A stretch of DNA of 43,961 bases from an uncultured Eubacteriales bacterium (GTDB lineage: Bacteria; Bacillota; Clostridia; Oscillospirales; Acutalibacteraceae): contig CAOSWK010000006.1 in assembly GCA_948527295.1 (NCBI GenBank), forward strand, positions 1 through 43,961, in the 5' to 3' direction. The notes under the pieces are model-generated. The model did not search any database. It was not told where the DNA came from and saw only the letters and a program-made list of their open reading frames with translations. Shown in pieces: positions 25,917-33,702 of the stretch. Both the position numbers and the translations under genes were made by a program. The stretch's first letter is position 1; each line of letters opens with the position of its first letter.

Positions 25917-26153
25917 CTATCGCATAACCAAGCATTTTTTGGCGTCTTCGGAGCGAATGGCGATCAGCGTGCCGCGGACGAAATAGGCAACAGGGTCGCC
26001 GGCCGGACTTTTTTGTACAGCCTCAATAGAAGTTCCAGCAATCATGCCAAAGTCCAGCATCCGACGCCGCTCACTTCCGCAATAGAGCAAAGATACAATG
26101 CTAGCACGCTCGCCAACTTTCAGCTCATCTAGCGAGAGAATTTGTCTGTTCAT
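25917..26153 (-). CDS. feoA: FeoA, ferrous iron transport accessory protein
   Basis: Small cytosolic SH3-like protein that supports FeoB. The start at the ATG 26151-26153 (MNRQILSLDELKVGERA) gives 78 residues. That is the usual length, with a GAGAGGG site upstream. An upstream ATG would add 73 residues with no counterpart in homologues. The family's RRRMLDFGMIAGTSIEAV, PVAYFVRGTLIAIRSEDA and terminal CLVMR are present. A degenerate copy of the start region occurs at 26905-26929. Confidence 0.88.
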   Translation of the reverse strand: MNRQILSLDELKVGERASIVSLLYCGSERRRMLDFGMIAGTSIEAVQKSPAGDPVAYFVRGTLIAIRSEDAKKCLVMR

Positions 26154-26288
26154 CGCAAAGCCCTCTCTTTTTAAATTTCTGTGAATGGAGTCGAACCCAA
26201 TAAAAAAGTTCTCTGCCCCAATGTATGCAGAAAACCAGGATTTGTTAAAGCGCCAAATTTTATATATTGTGGCTTTGCAACAAAAACA

Positions 26289-26317
26289 TTGACGAATTTT
26301 AGTTGTTGTGCTATAAT
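26289..26317 (+). promoter_or_regulatory. Predicted SigA promoter of membrane paralogue 1
   Basis: TTGACG (26289-26294), 17-bp spacer, TATAAT (26312-26317), with an extended TG one base before the -10. Confidence 0.7.
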
Positions 26318-26339
26318 AAATAAAAGGATGTGATGCGAC

Positions 26340-26876
26340 ATGGGAGAAAAATATTATGGTTATAACCAACAATTAGCATTAATAATTTTTGGTTTCTTTG
26401 GGCTACTTTTAGCTTTAAAAATTATTTTTTTTGTTCTAAAAAATTTGCCAGTAATGAAAATAGCCAAAAGAATGGGAATAAAACACAGGTGGTTATCGCT
26501 TGTCCCGATTGCAGACTCTTATATATTCGGCAAGGTAGCCTTTAAAGGCAATGTTATGCCATTTTCATTTTTAGGGCTAAATATCATTTCGACCTTGATT
26601 TCAATAGTTGCGCAGTATTTATTTTTCTCGCCATTTTTTAATAATTGTGGTCTATCTGTAAGCCCAAATCTGCCGTATCTTGGGCTTAACGTAAATATTT
26701 TTAGTTTCTTGTATACTACATTGGAATATTACGGAGCCCATCAAATATATAAAAAACTTAGCGACAAAGCTGTTGTGATGACGATATTTACAGTGCTAAG
26801 CTGCGGCCTTTTGACACCGATATTTTTATTTGCCATCAGAAATAACGAGTTTAGAAGAGAAGCAGAACAAATTTGA
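26340..26876 (+). CDS. Four-helix membrane protein, paralogue 1 of 4
   Basis: No named family was recognised with confidence. The protein has 178 residues and about four hydrophobic helices. After the first helix comes a basic cytosolic stretch MKIAKRMGIKHRWLSLVPI and a KVAF motif. The last helix reads AVVMTIFTVLSCGLLTPIF followed by FAIRNNEFR. These two blocks are shared with the next three genes. The ATG has AAGGATG upstream and its own promoter. It is divergent from feoAB. The function cannot be stated; the basic block next to the membrane is the best-conserved feature. Confidence 0.8.
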   Translation: MGEKYYGYNQQLALIIFGFFGLLLALKIIFFVLKNLPVMKIAKRMGIKHRWLSLVPIADSYIFGKVAFKGNVMPFSFLGLNIISTLISIVAQYLFFSPFFNNCGLSVSPNLPYLGLNVNIFSFLYTTLEYYGAHQIYKKLSDKAVVMTIFTVLSCGLLTPIFLFAIRNNEFRREAEQI

Positions 26877-26904
26877 TTAGAAAATTTGTTGTAAATATTT
26901 CCCT

Positions 26905-26929
26905 ATCGTAAAGCCTTCTCTTTTTAAGA
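26905..26929. repeat. Remnant copy of feoA 5' region
   Basis: ATCGTAAAGCCTTCTCTTTTTAA matches ATCGCAAAGCCCTCTCTTTTTAA at feoA's start and ribosome-binding site (26152-26174) with two mismatches. The feoA ATG is represented by ATA here. It implies that the tandem duplication of the membrane-protein gene carried part of feoA. Confidence 0.6.
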
Positions 26930-26963
26930 TCTCTTTGGATATTGTGAGTTTATCATATAAATA

Positions 26964-26992
26964 TTGACTTTAAAAAGTTTATATAGTATAAT
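26964..26992 (+). promoter_or_regulatory. Predicted SigA promoter of membrane paralogue 2
   Basis: TTGACT (26964-26969), 17-bp spacer, TATAAT (26987-26992), located just after the feoA-like remnant. Confidence 0.68.
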
Positions 26993-27022
26993 AATCACAA
27001 ATAAAAAGAGGATGTGATTTTT

Positions 27023-27559
27023 ATGTATGGAAATGGGAATTTATCTCAAGAAGCTATTAATCAGGCATTGTCCGCATTTTTATTAACATTTCTTGCGGTT
27101 ATAGGGGTAATCTTAGTAATTGCAATTATATTTTACATTTTAAAAGGCGTCGGAGTAATGAAAATGGCCGAAAGAGTCGGAATAAAAAACGGTGGGCTGG
27201 CCTTTGTACCGATTATTGGGGAATATATACTTTACAAAGTAGCTTTTGAAAACAACGTTATGCCCATTTTGCTTTTGGCCTTAAACATCGGATCAGGCTT
27301 GTTTATTAATATGAACTCTTCTAGCATATTGTGGTCTTTACAAATAGGCACATTTCCTTTTGGAGATGTAAACATTATGGCGATTATTTTGTTAGTCTTG
27401 TGCATGGTTTTTATGTTTTATACTCTGCATAAGGTATATAAAAAGTTTAGTAATAAGGCGGTTTTGATGACTGTGCTTACTGTGCTAACCTGTGGCCTGT
27501 TGTCGCCGATATTTTTATTTGCGATCAGAAATAATGAGCTTAGAAGTGAATCAAAATAA
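27023..27559 (+). CDS. Four-helix membrane protein, paralogue 2 of 4
   Basis: 178 residues from the ATG at 27023 (AAGAGGATGTGA upstream; an in-frame GTG at 27014 would add three). Topology and conserved blocks match paralogue 1: MKMAERVGIKNGGLAFVPI, KVAFENNVMP, and the ending TCGLLSPIFLFAIRNNELR. The central loops and second and third helices diverge most. It has its own consensus promoter and is followed by a spacer whose sequence is repeated after paralogue 3. Function unknown. Confidence 0.8.
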   Translation: MYGNGNLSQEAINQALSAFLLTFLAVIGVILVIAIIFYILKGVGVMKMAERVGIKNGGLAFVPIIGEYILYKVAFENNVMPILLLALNIGSGLFINMNSSSILWSLQIGTFPFGDVNIMAIILLVLCMVFMFYTLHKVYKKFSNKAVLMTVLTVLTCGLLSPIFLFAIRNNELRSESK

Positions 27560-27669
27560 GCCAAAGAATGATCTTTTTAATTGCTGTAAATTTATAAAAA
27601 ATATTTGGTTTAGTTTATATAATTTATTGTATTACGATAGTGGCTAACAGGAAGAGGATGTGAATTTAT

Positions 27670-28191
27670 ATGTATATAAATGGAAGTTTGTTTGAAGCTG
27701 ATCAGATATTGCTAATATTTTTTGCGGTTTTAGGAATATTTGCACTATTGTGTATTAGTTTTTATCTTTTAGAGGCTTTTGCTATTATGAAGATGGGGAA
27801 AAAAATTGGTGTAAAAAACAGCTGGTTAGCTTTTGTTCCTTTTGTAAGTGCTTACATATTTGGAAGAGTTGCTTTTAAAAATAAAACGATGTCTGTTTTA
27901 TATTTGTGCTTAAGTATTGTCTCGAGACTATTTACCATCTTATACCTTGTAAACATAGCATTTACTATTTTGGGAAGCAGTTTTGTTTTAGACATTTTAA
28001 GCAACGCGGCAATAGCGGTGTTCGAAATAGCATTTCTTTTGCTATCTTTTTACGCAGCGTATGAGATATATGAAAAATTTAGTAACAAGGCTGTTGTGAT
28101 GTTTATATTTGATGTGTTAAGTTGCGGTCTTTTGTCGCCTATATTTTTATTTTCGATCAGAAATAATGAGCTTAGAATTAAATCAAAATAA
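27670..28191 (+). CDS. Four-helix membrane protein, paralogue 3 of 4
   Basis: 173 residues. The ATG has GAAGAGGATGTGA upstream, nearly the same leader as paralogues 2 and 4. The conserved basic block is MKMGKKIGVKNSWLAFVPF, and the C-terminus is SCGLLSPIFLFSIRNNELR. The 3' flank, starting AATAAGCCAAAGAATGATC, is shared with the flank of paralogue 2, showing the duplication unit included the intergenic spacer. No sequence feature assigns an activity. Confidence 0.8.
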   Translation: MYINGSLFEADQILLIFFAVLGIFALLCISFYLLEAFAIMKMGKKIGVKNSWLAFVPFVSAYIFGRVAFKNKTMSVLYLCLSIVSRLFTILYLVNIAFTILGSSFVLDILSNAAIAVFEIAFLLLSFYAAYEIYEKFSNKAVVMFIFDVLSCGLLSPIFLFSIRNNELRIKSK

Positions 28192-28295
28192 GCCAAAGAA
28201 TGATCTTTTTAATTATCGTAAATTTATAAGAAAACATTGTCTTGGCTTAGATAAGTGGTACGATAATGGCAAAGAAGAAGAGGAAGTGGTTTTGT

Positions 28296-28826
28296 GTGTC
28301 TATAAATGGTAATTTACTTCAAGAAGCTAATGTTAATCAGATGTTGCTAGCATTTTTTGCAACGTTTCTCACATTAATAGGAATAGTTTTAGTAATTGCA
28401 ATTACACTTTATATTTTAAAAGGCATCGGGCTAATGAAGATGGCGAAAAGAGGCGGAATAAAAAACAGCTGGTTGGCGTTTGTCCCAGTGCTGAGCATAT
28501 ACATATTAGGCAAAGTAGCCTTTGAAGATAAAATAATGCTTATTTTACTTTGGGGTTTAAAAATTTTTATATACTCTTCTGTTGTGCTAGCGTTTTTTAT
28601 TAGAGGCGATTTGATCATTAGCATTTTAAGTATGATTTTGAGTATATCTCAATTAGCATCCACGACCCTTTCATATTATGCAATATATAAAATATATGAT
28701 AAGTTTAGTGACCGGGCTGTTACTATGCTTGTGCTCGATGTGTTAAGTTGTGGCCTCTTGGAACCGATATTTTTATTCGCGATCAGAAATAATGAGCTTA
28801 GAAACGAGACAGCTCAGGTTGCTTGA
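28296..28826 (+). CDS. Four-helix membrane protein, paralogue 4 of 4
   Basis: 176 residues from GTG 28296. That start is chosen because the sequence around it aligns base for base with the start of paralogue 3 and has AAGAGGAAG upstream. The ATG at 28266 would add ten residues but has no ribosome-binding site. Conserved blocks are MKMAKRGGIKNSWLAFVPV, KVAFEDK and SCGLLEPIFLFAIRNNELR, with the proline-preceding residue changed to Glu. It ends with ETAQVA beyond the common terminus. Function unknown. Confidence 0.75.
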   Translation: MSINGNLLQEANVNQMLLAFFATFLTLIGIVLVIAITLYILKGIGLMKMAKRGGIKNSWLAFVPVLSIYILGKVAFEDKIMLILLWGLKIFIYSSVVLAFFIRGDLIISILSMILSISQLASTTLSYYAIYKIYDKFSDRAVTMLVLDVLSCGLLEPIFLFAIRNNELRNETAQVA

Positions 28827-28834
28827 GGGCTTAA

Positions 28835-28863
28835 TTGACGCGCCTTAACGAATAATGTATAAT
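28835..28863 (+). promoter_or_regulatory. Predicted SigA promoter of ispE
   Basis: TTGACG (28835-28840), 17-bp spacer, TATAAT (28858-28863). It gives a leader of about 45 bases before the ispE start. Confidence 0.68.
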
Positions 28864-28913
28864 TGATGCAACGTTGAGTAAGTTTTGTGATGGTTGTGGA
28901 GTGCCTTTAAAGT

Positions 28914-29786
28914 ATGGAAGCGAACGGAATTACCGAAGTTAGAATGGAAGCGCCCGCGAAGATTAATTTGTATTTGGACATTTTAAAAAGGCGCGCGGAT
29001 GGATACCATGAAGTCGAAATGATAATGCAAACGGTTAGCTTGTTCGACGTGGTTACTATAAGAAAGACGGACGATTGCGATATTAGCCTAACGTGTACAT
29101 GCAAAATTGCCGACCGAATGCAAGATAACACTGCATATATTGCGGCGGAAAAATTTTTTGCACATACAAAGATTGAAAATCCGGGGGTAAATATAAGCGT
29201 CAAAAAGAAGATTCCGCAAGGGGCGGGCTTGGCTGGCGGTAGTGCGGATGCTGCCGCTGTTTTGATTGGTCTAGACTGCTTATTTAGTACGGGCCTACCT
29301 AAGAATAAGCTTGCTAAAATCGGCGAGCAAATAGGGGCCGACGTTCCTTTTTGCGTTTATGGCGGAACGTTGCTGGCTACCGGTACGGGCACGACGTTGA
29401 TGCCGCTTCCTGCGATGCCAAAATGCTGGATGATTATCGTTAAGCCGAGTTTTTCTGTCTCTACGAAAAGCGCGTACGAGGCCTCAGATAGATGCGCAGC
29501 AATGCCGAGATTCCAGACAGCATCCCGATTGACATCTGCAATAAAGGCCGAGGACTTGCGCGGTATAGCTAAAAATCTTTATAACCGATTTGAAAGTGTG
29601 CTGAATATTGAGGAAGTTTCAGAAATAAAAGAGATGTTAAAAAAGAACGGGGCGCTAAATTCGTGCATGACGGGGACTGGGTCGGCGATTTATGGTATTT
29701 TTGACGATGAAGAAAAAGCTCAAACTTGCAAAAAGGTTTTGAGTACCGCTTATGACAAAGTTTTTCTGGTTACACCGGTAAAGTAA
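28914..29786 (+). CDS. ispE: IspE, 4-diphosphocytidyl-2-C-methyl-D-erythritol kinase
   Basis: GHMP kinase of the methylerythritol-phosphate isoprenoid pathway; it phosphorylates CDP-ME with ATP in the cytosol. The N-terminal APAKINLYLDILKRRADGYH is characteristic. The ATP-binding PQGAGLAGGSADAAA lies near residues 102-116, and the C-terminal MTGTGSAIYGIF is present. The 290-residue length fits. The ATG at 28914 is used; an in-frame ATG at 28944 begins right before the first conserved block. It stands alone, with its own promoter and terminator. Confidence 0.95.
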   Translation: MEANGITEVRMEAPAKINLYLDILKRRADGYHEVEMIMQTVSLFDVVTIRKTDDCDISLTCTCKIADRMQDNTAYIAAEKFFAHTKIENPGVNISVKKKIPQGAGLAGGSADAAAVLIGLDCLFSTGLPKNKLAKIGEQIGADVPFCVYGGTLLATGTGTTLMPLPAMPKCWMIIVKPSFSVSTKSAYEASDRCAAMPRFQTASRLTSAIKAEDLRGIAKNLYNRFESVLNIEEVSEIKEMLKKNGALNSCMTGTGSAIYGIFDDEEKAQTCKKVLSTAYDKVFLVTPVK

Positions 29787-29820
29787 TCGCGACAAAATTA
29801 AAATTTTAGTAATTTTAAGA

Positions 29821-29851
29821 ATCCTCAGCTTTGTGCTGGGGATATTTTTTG
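29821..29851 (+). terminator. Intrinsic terminator of ispE
   Basis: Nine-base-pair stem, ATCCTCAGC with GCTGGGGAT (one G-U pair), five-base loop, followed by ATTTTTTG. Confidence 0.85.
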
Positions 29852-29987
29852 CAAAAACCAGGGGTGAAAATGATTCACAACAACGCGTAAAAGCTTTAAT
29901 AATAATATATATTGAATACAATAAAGTGGATTTTTAACAAATTTTTGTGTGTTTTATAACGCCGACTACGCCGAGAGGAGTTGCTGG

Positions 29988-31094
29988 ATGAAGAAGTTTT
30001 TTTGCTTGATTTTGATGGTGGCACTTGCGATTCCTTCGGTGGCGAGCAATTTCACGACTTGTTCCGAGAGCAGGCCGACTAAACTGCGGATAGGCTATGT
30101 AGAGAGCGAGCCTTTTGACAATTTTTCGAGGCAGCTTTCGGGGATATTTGCGGGCTTTCAGAAGCTGGGCTTGGTTGAGAGCGGCTATAAGGTGGACTTG
30201 AAGGAGGCCGATACTTCTAAGATTTGGCGCGATATCTGCAGCAATTACCGCTCGGACAAAATTGAACTTGTGCGGGACATGTACTTTAACATGAAGAACA
30301 TGCCCGAGGGCGAGTACGCCGCCATGGTGAACAGGGACGACGTCGACCTTGTGATTGTGATGGGCACGGTGGCGGGTAAATATTTTTTGGAGCACGAGAA
30401 GAAAAATAAATTTATGGTGCTGGCCTGTGCGGATCCGATTTCTGCGGGGATTGTGAAGAACGAAACTGAGCGATATAGCGATAATTCCTTTGCGCACGTT
30501 GACCGGACTCGCTACGAACGCCAGATAATCGCGAGCCATCAGATTTTTAATTTCAAAAAAATAGGCGTGGTGTATCAGGACACGCCCGAGGCCTTCTCTT
30601 ATTCGGCAATAGACAAGCTTCGAAAGCTCTCGAGCAGCCTGGGCTTTGAGGTTGTAGAAAAGCATGTGATAGAAGCCCAAAATGATGCCGATTACGAAAG
30701 GTACTATAAGGACTTGAAGCAAGCCTACCGGGAGCTTTCTAACGAGGGGATCGACAGCCTGTATATAACCACGGCGACGATTGAGAACGAAAGGCTGAAA
30801 GAGCTGCTAAAATCGGACATCTATGCGCATAACATATTCACAATAGCGCAGACAAGCGAGCAGCAAGTGGAATATGGCGCGCTGATCGGCTTTGTGATAA
30901 ACGACGGCATGGAGCAGGGCTATTTTGCGGCGAGCCAGATAAAATCTTACTTGGAGGGCACGCCGTTTGATCAGCTGGAGCAGGTTAACGACGATACCCC
31001 CAAAATCGCGCTAAATTACGAGGTCGCGAAACTTATAAATTTGAAAATCCCACTATCAACGCTGCTGATCATAGACTCAATATACGTGAGCTAA
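29988..31094 (+). CDS. ABC-type substrate-binding protein (ABC_sub_bind-like)
   Basis: 368 residues from the ATG at 29988 with GAGAGGAG upstream. A signal peptide covers roughly residues 1-20, followed by a cysteine in NFTTCSE. That region is not a clear lipobox, so lipid anchoring is uncertain. The mature part begins LRIGYVESEPFDNFSRQL and continues with DLVIVMGTVAGKYFLE, as in the family that binds amino acids or nucleosides (TrpX-like). No permease or ATPase gene follows. Instead the next gene, 39 bp on, encodes a sensor-MFS fusion, suggesting an unusual pairing. Ligand unknown. Confidence 0.75.
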   Translation: MKKFFCLILMVALAIPSVASNFTTCSESRPTKLRIGYVESEPFDNFSRQLSGIFAGFQKLGLVESGYKVDLKEADTSKIWRDICSNYRSDKIELVRDMYFNMKNMPEGEYAAMVNRDDVDLVIVMGTVAGKYFLEHEKKNKFMVLACADPISAGIVKNETERYSDNSFAHVDRTRYERQIIASHQIFNFKKIGVVYQDTPEAFSYSAIDKLRKLSSSLGFEVVEKHVIEAQNDADYERYYKDLKQAYRELSNEGIDSLYITTATIENERLKELLKSDIYAHNIFTIAQTSEQQVEYGALIGFVINDGMEQGYFAASQIKSYLEGTPFDQLEQVNDDTPKIALNYEVAKLINLKIPLSTLLIIDSIYVS

Positions 31095-31133
31095 GTGCGC
31101 GCACCAAAAAAGTTAACAGGAGACAATGTTAGT

Positions 31134-33392
31134 ATGAAGAAAAAGCTGTCGTATTCCCGATTCTTGGTGATATTTATCTTGGTCTCGATTCCGCTGGTGT
31201 TTTTGTCTTCGCTTTTAAACGTCATGTCGTACAGCAACATGATAACCGAAGTCTACACAAATGCGAATCTGACGAGCACGAGCGGCGCCATACAGCGGAT
31301 AAATTATTCTATGAGCTTTGGCAAGACGATAGAGAAATTCTATGGTCTGGAGGACCTTTTGACTGAGACGCTCGATATCTCGGAGGATATCCTGAATGTG
31401 AGCGTGATAAACTCTAAAAATGAGATAATCTCGCAGGCCGGCGCAACTGATGCTGAAATTCCCGAGAACATCGCATCGGTGGAGTATGTCAGCAACCGGT
31501 CGGGGATTTTTTGCTCAGCGTTAATTGATAGCGAACATAGAATCGTTTTACGTCTGTCGCAAAACTACGTGAATAAACTGACGCTCGACTACGTTAAATC
31601 GATCTTGCTGGTTAGCGCGGTTGTGTTGCTGGCGGTCATGCTGATATCTTTTGCTATATATTATGCTATTTCAAAAAACAGCGTAACGGGCGGGATTTCC
31701 ACCCAATCCTTCAAAACGCTTTTAATGACGTCGCTGGTGCTCTCGCAGATTGCGCTGGGTGGCTATGTGCTCTCCAACTATACCAACGAGTACCAGGACT
31801 CCTTAAACAAAATGGCCTACATTGTGTCCAACGTCATCGACAGAGACATCGAATCCGTGGTAAAGCAAGGCATTCCGTTCGAAGAAATAACCGGGGTGGA
31901 GGAGTACCTGCAAAACATCTATGGCGGCATAGATGAGATTGTCAAAATTTTTGTGAGTGACTTGCAGCAGGGAAGGGGCGCGACTAAACATAGTTTTATC
32001 TCAAATAAAATCCAGGTTCTAGACCAAAACTACTATATAAACGTCGAGTACAAGGTGAACCAAGGGCTCGTTAACAAAAACATAATCAACCTGCTAATCG
32101 AAGCGCTGATCTTGATTTTGGTGACGATCCTGATATCAATCGAAATAAGCTTGTTCATAAACCGGCCGCAAAGTCAGCGTGAGCAAGAAAAAATCGAGGC
32201 CCAAAAAGACCTCAACCCAAGCGGACTGCGAATCTTCTTTTTCGTGCTGTTTTTGGCGCTGGGGCTAGACTCAAGCTTTGTGTCCATTGTGTCGTACCAG
32301 CTGTTTAGCAAACTCTCGGCAGCATCGAACTTTTTGGTGAGCTTACCAACCACAACAGGCGCCGTTGCAACGATATTTGGACTGCTGATTTGCCTGTTTG
32401 TCGTGAACAAAATCGGGATGCAAAAAATGATAATCGCCGGCACAGCACTAGCTGCAGCAGGATCGGTAGCTTGCGGATTTTGCGACGATTTATTTAAATT
32501 CTCGCTTGCAAGGGGAGTCCTGGGTCTTGGCATGGCGGCGCTGATTTCGTCTACAAAATTGTGCGCGATATTCGAAAAAGACGCAGCGCTAAGGGTAAAA
32601 CTTTTGGCAACAGTGGCCGCGGGCCGAATAGCCGGCTACAGCTGCGGAGTCGTGATAGGCGGTCTAATCTCCGAACGATCGTCATACTCATTTGTGTTCA
32701 TCCTAGAGGCCGTGCTAATAGCCGCCAGCGTGCTGCTCATTGGAATCACCAACCTAAAGCAGAGCAACAAAACCGGCGACAAATTTTCGTTCTACAACCT
32801 GATAAACATATTCAAAGCGCCCAAAGTCATCGTGTACATGCTCCTAATAATCGTGCCGGTGTACATGGCAAGCGTCTTTATATCGTATTGTGTGCCGCTT
32901 TACGGCAACGAGATAACCCTCTCGCAGTCGATTATATCTGGCCTCATGATGATAAACTTTATGCTAAGCGCCTATACTTCGAGCGTAAGCAGCAAACTGA
33001 TGATCAAATGGCTCGGCGTGCAGAGGTCCACATTTTTATACGTGGCGTTTATAATCCTCTCAATCGGGCTGTTCGCTGTGAATAACACGCTCGTAACTGT
33101 GATAATATCAGTAATTTTATTGGGAATCGCCGACGGATTTGGCCTGAACGTGATTTTGGAGGAAATATATAGAATAAAACCGGACATCGACAAAGTAACC
33201 GCGACGTTTTTGTTTTTGCTAGCGTCAAAAATAGGCGAAGCGGTCGCACCGATGCTGGTCTCGGCAAACATAGGCAGCGGTATATCAAAAGCATCAACGG
33301 GTTTAATATATGTGCTAGCCGGCGGACTGGCATTGTACTTGCTATTTTTGCTGTTTAGCCGTAATGTGCGCATTAAGTCAGTGAAGAATTAA
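31134..33392 (+). CDS. Sensor-domain/MFS transporter fusion
   Basis: 752 residues from the ATG at 31134 with AGGAG upstream (GTG 31095 would add 13). The N-terminal third has a transmembrane helix at about 10-30, an extracytoplasmic domain of roughly 130 residues, another helix, a second extracytoplasmic segment and a third helix. This layout resembles Cache-like receptors. From about residue 365 there are 11-12 hydrophobic helices with MFS character (RGVLGLGMAALISSTKL, AAGRIAGYSCGVVIGGL, GIADGFGLN). It probably acts with the substrate-binding protein upstream. The combination is unusual; substrate and direction of transport are unknown. Confidence 0.75.
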   Translation: MKKKLSYSRFLVIFILVSIPLVFLSSLLNVMSYSNMITEVYTNANLTSTSGAIQRINYSMSFGKTIEKFYGLEDLLTETLDISEDILNVSVINSKNEIISQAGATDAEIPENIASVEYVSNRSGIFCSALIDSEHRIVLRLSQNYVNKLTLDYVKSILLVSAVVLLAVMLISFAIYYAISKNSVTGGISTQSFKTLLMTSLVLSQIALGGYVLSNYTNEYQDSLNKMAYIVSNVIDRDIESVVKQGIPFEEITGVEEYLQNIYGGIDEIVKIFVSDLQQGRGATKHSFISNKIQVLDQNYYINVEYKVNQGLVNKNIINLLIEALILILVTILISIEISLFINRPQSQREQEKIEAQKDLNPSGLRIFFFVLFLALGLDSSFVSIVSYQLFSKLSAASNFLVSLPTTTGAVATIFGLLICLFVVNKIGMQKMIIAGTALAAAGSVACGFCDDLFKFSLARGVLGLGMAALISSTKLCAIFEKDAALRVKLLATVAAGRIAGYSCGVVIGGLISERSSYSFVFILEAVLIAASVLLIGITNLKQSNKTGDKFSFYNLINIFKAPKVIVYMLLIIVPVYMASVFISYCVPLYGNEITLSQSIISGLMMINFMLSAYTSSVSSKLMIKWLGVQRSTFLYVAFIILSIGLFAVNNTLVTVIISVILLGIADGFGLNVILEEIYRIKPDIDKVTATFLFLLASKIGEAVAPMLVSANIGSGISKASTGLIYVLAGGLALYLLFLLFSRNVRIKSVKN

Positions 33393-33702
33393 ACCGTAGC
33401 GGCGCGTTTACAAATGCGATAAGAATAGATAACTTTGCATAATTGGGGTTGTCTTTTTTTATTTTTAGAAAAAATGTTGCAACGAACCCAGGCGTAAGGC
33501 GCTCGTTGTTTAATATTAATAAAAAAATTAATTATTTAAATATATTATAAACAATATATTGGTTTATTCGCTAAATTAATATATTTTTTTGTTTTTATTG
33601 TTTTTAGTTATATAAATAGGAGAAATTTTCAGATAAAATTGATTATTAGCGGTAAATGTAGTATAATTAAACCATAGAAAATTAAAGGAATGATGTGTTT
33701 TT
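33393..33702. other. 310-bp AT-rich intergenic region
   Basis: Very AT-rich. A hairpin pairing CAACGA (33480-33485) with TCGTTG (33502-33507) may end the preceding operon, although the T run after it is weak. A good promoter for the next gene lies at 33639-33667. Nothing else was recognised. Confidence 0.5.
33639..33667 (+). promoter_or_regulatory. Predicted SigA promoter of the Gln/Asn-rich secreted protein
   Basis: TTGATT (33639-33644), 17-bp spacer, TATAAT (33662-33667), 36 bp before the start codon. Confidence 0.6.

Noticed and set aside
26154..26372. A longer FeoA with a 73-residue N-terminal extension
   Set aside because: FeoA homologues start at the MNRQ position; the extension overlaps the divergent promoter of the next gene.
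29934..30722. A 262-codon open frame opposite the substrate-binding protein
   Set aside because: Shadow of a coding strand with a good start and signal peptide; no domain seen.
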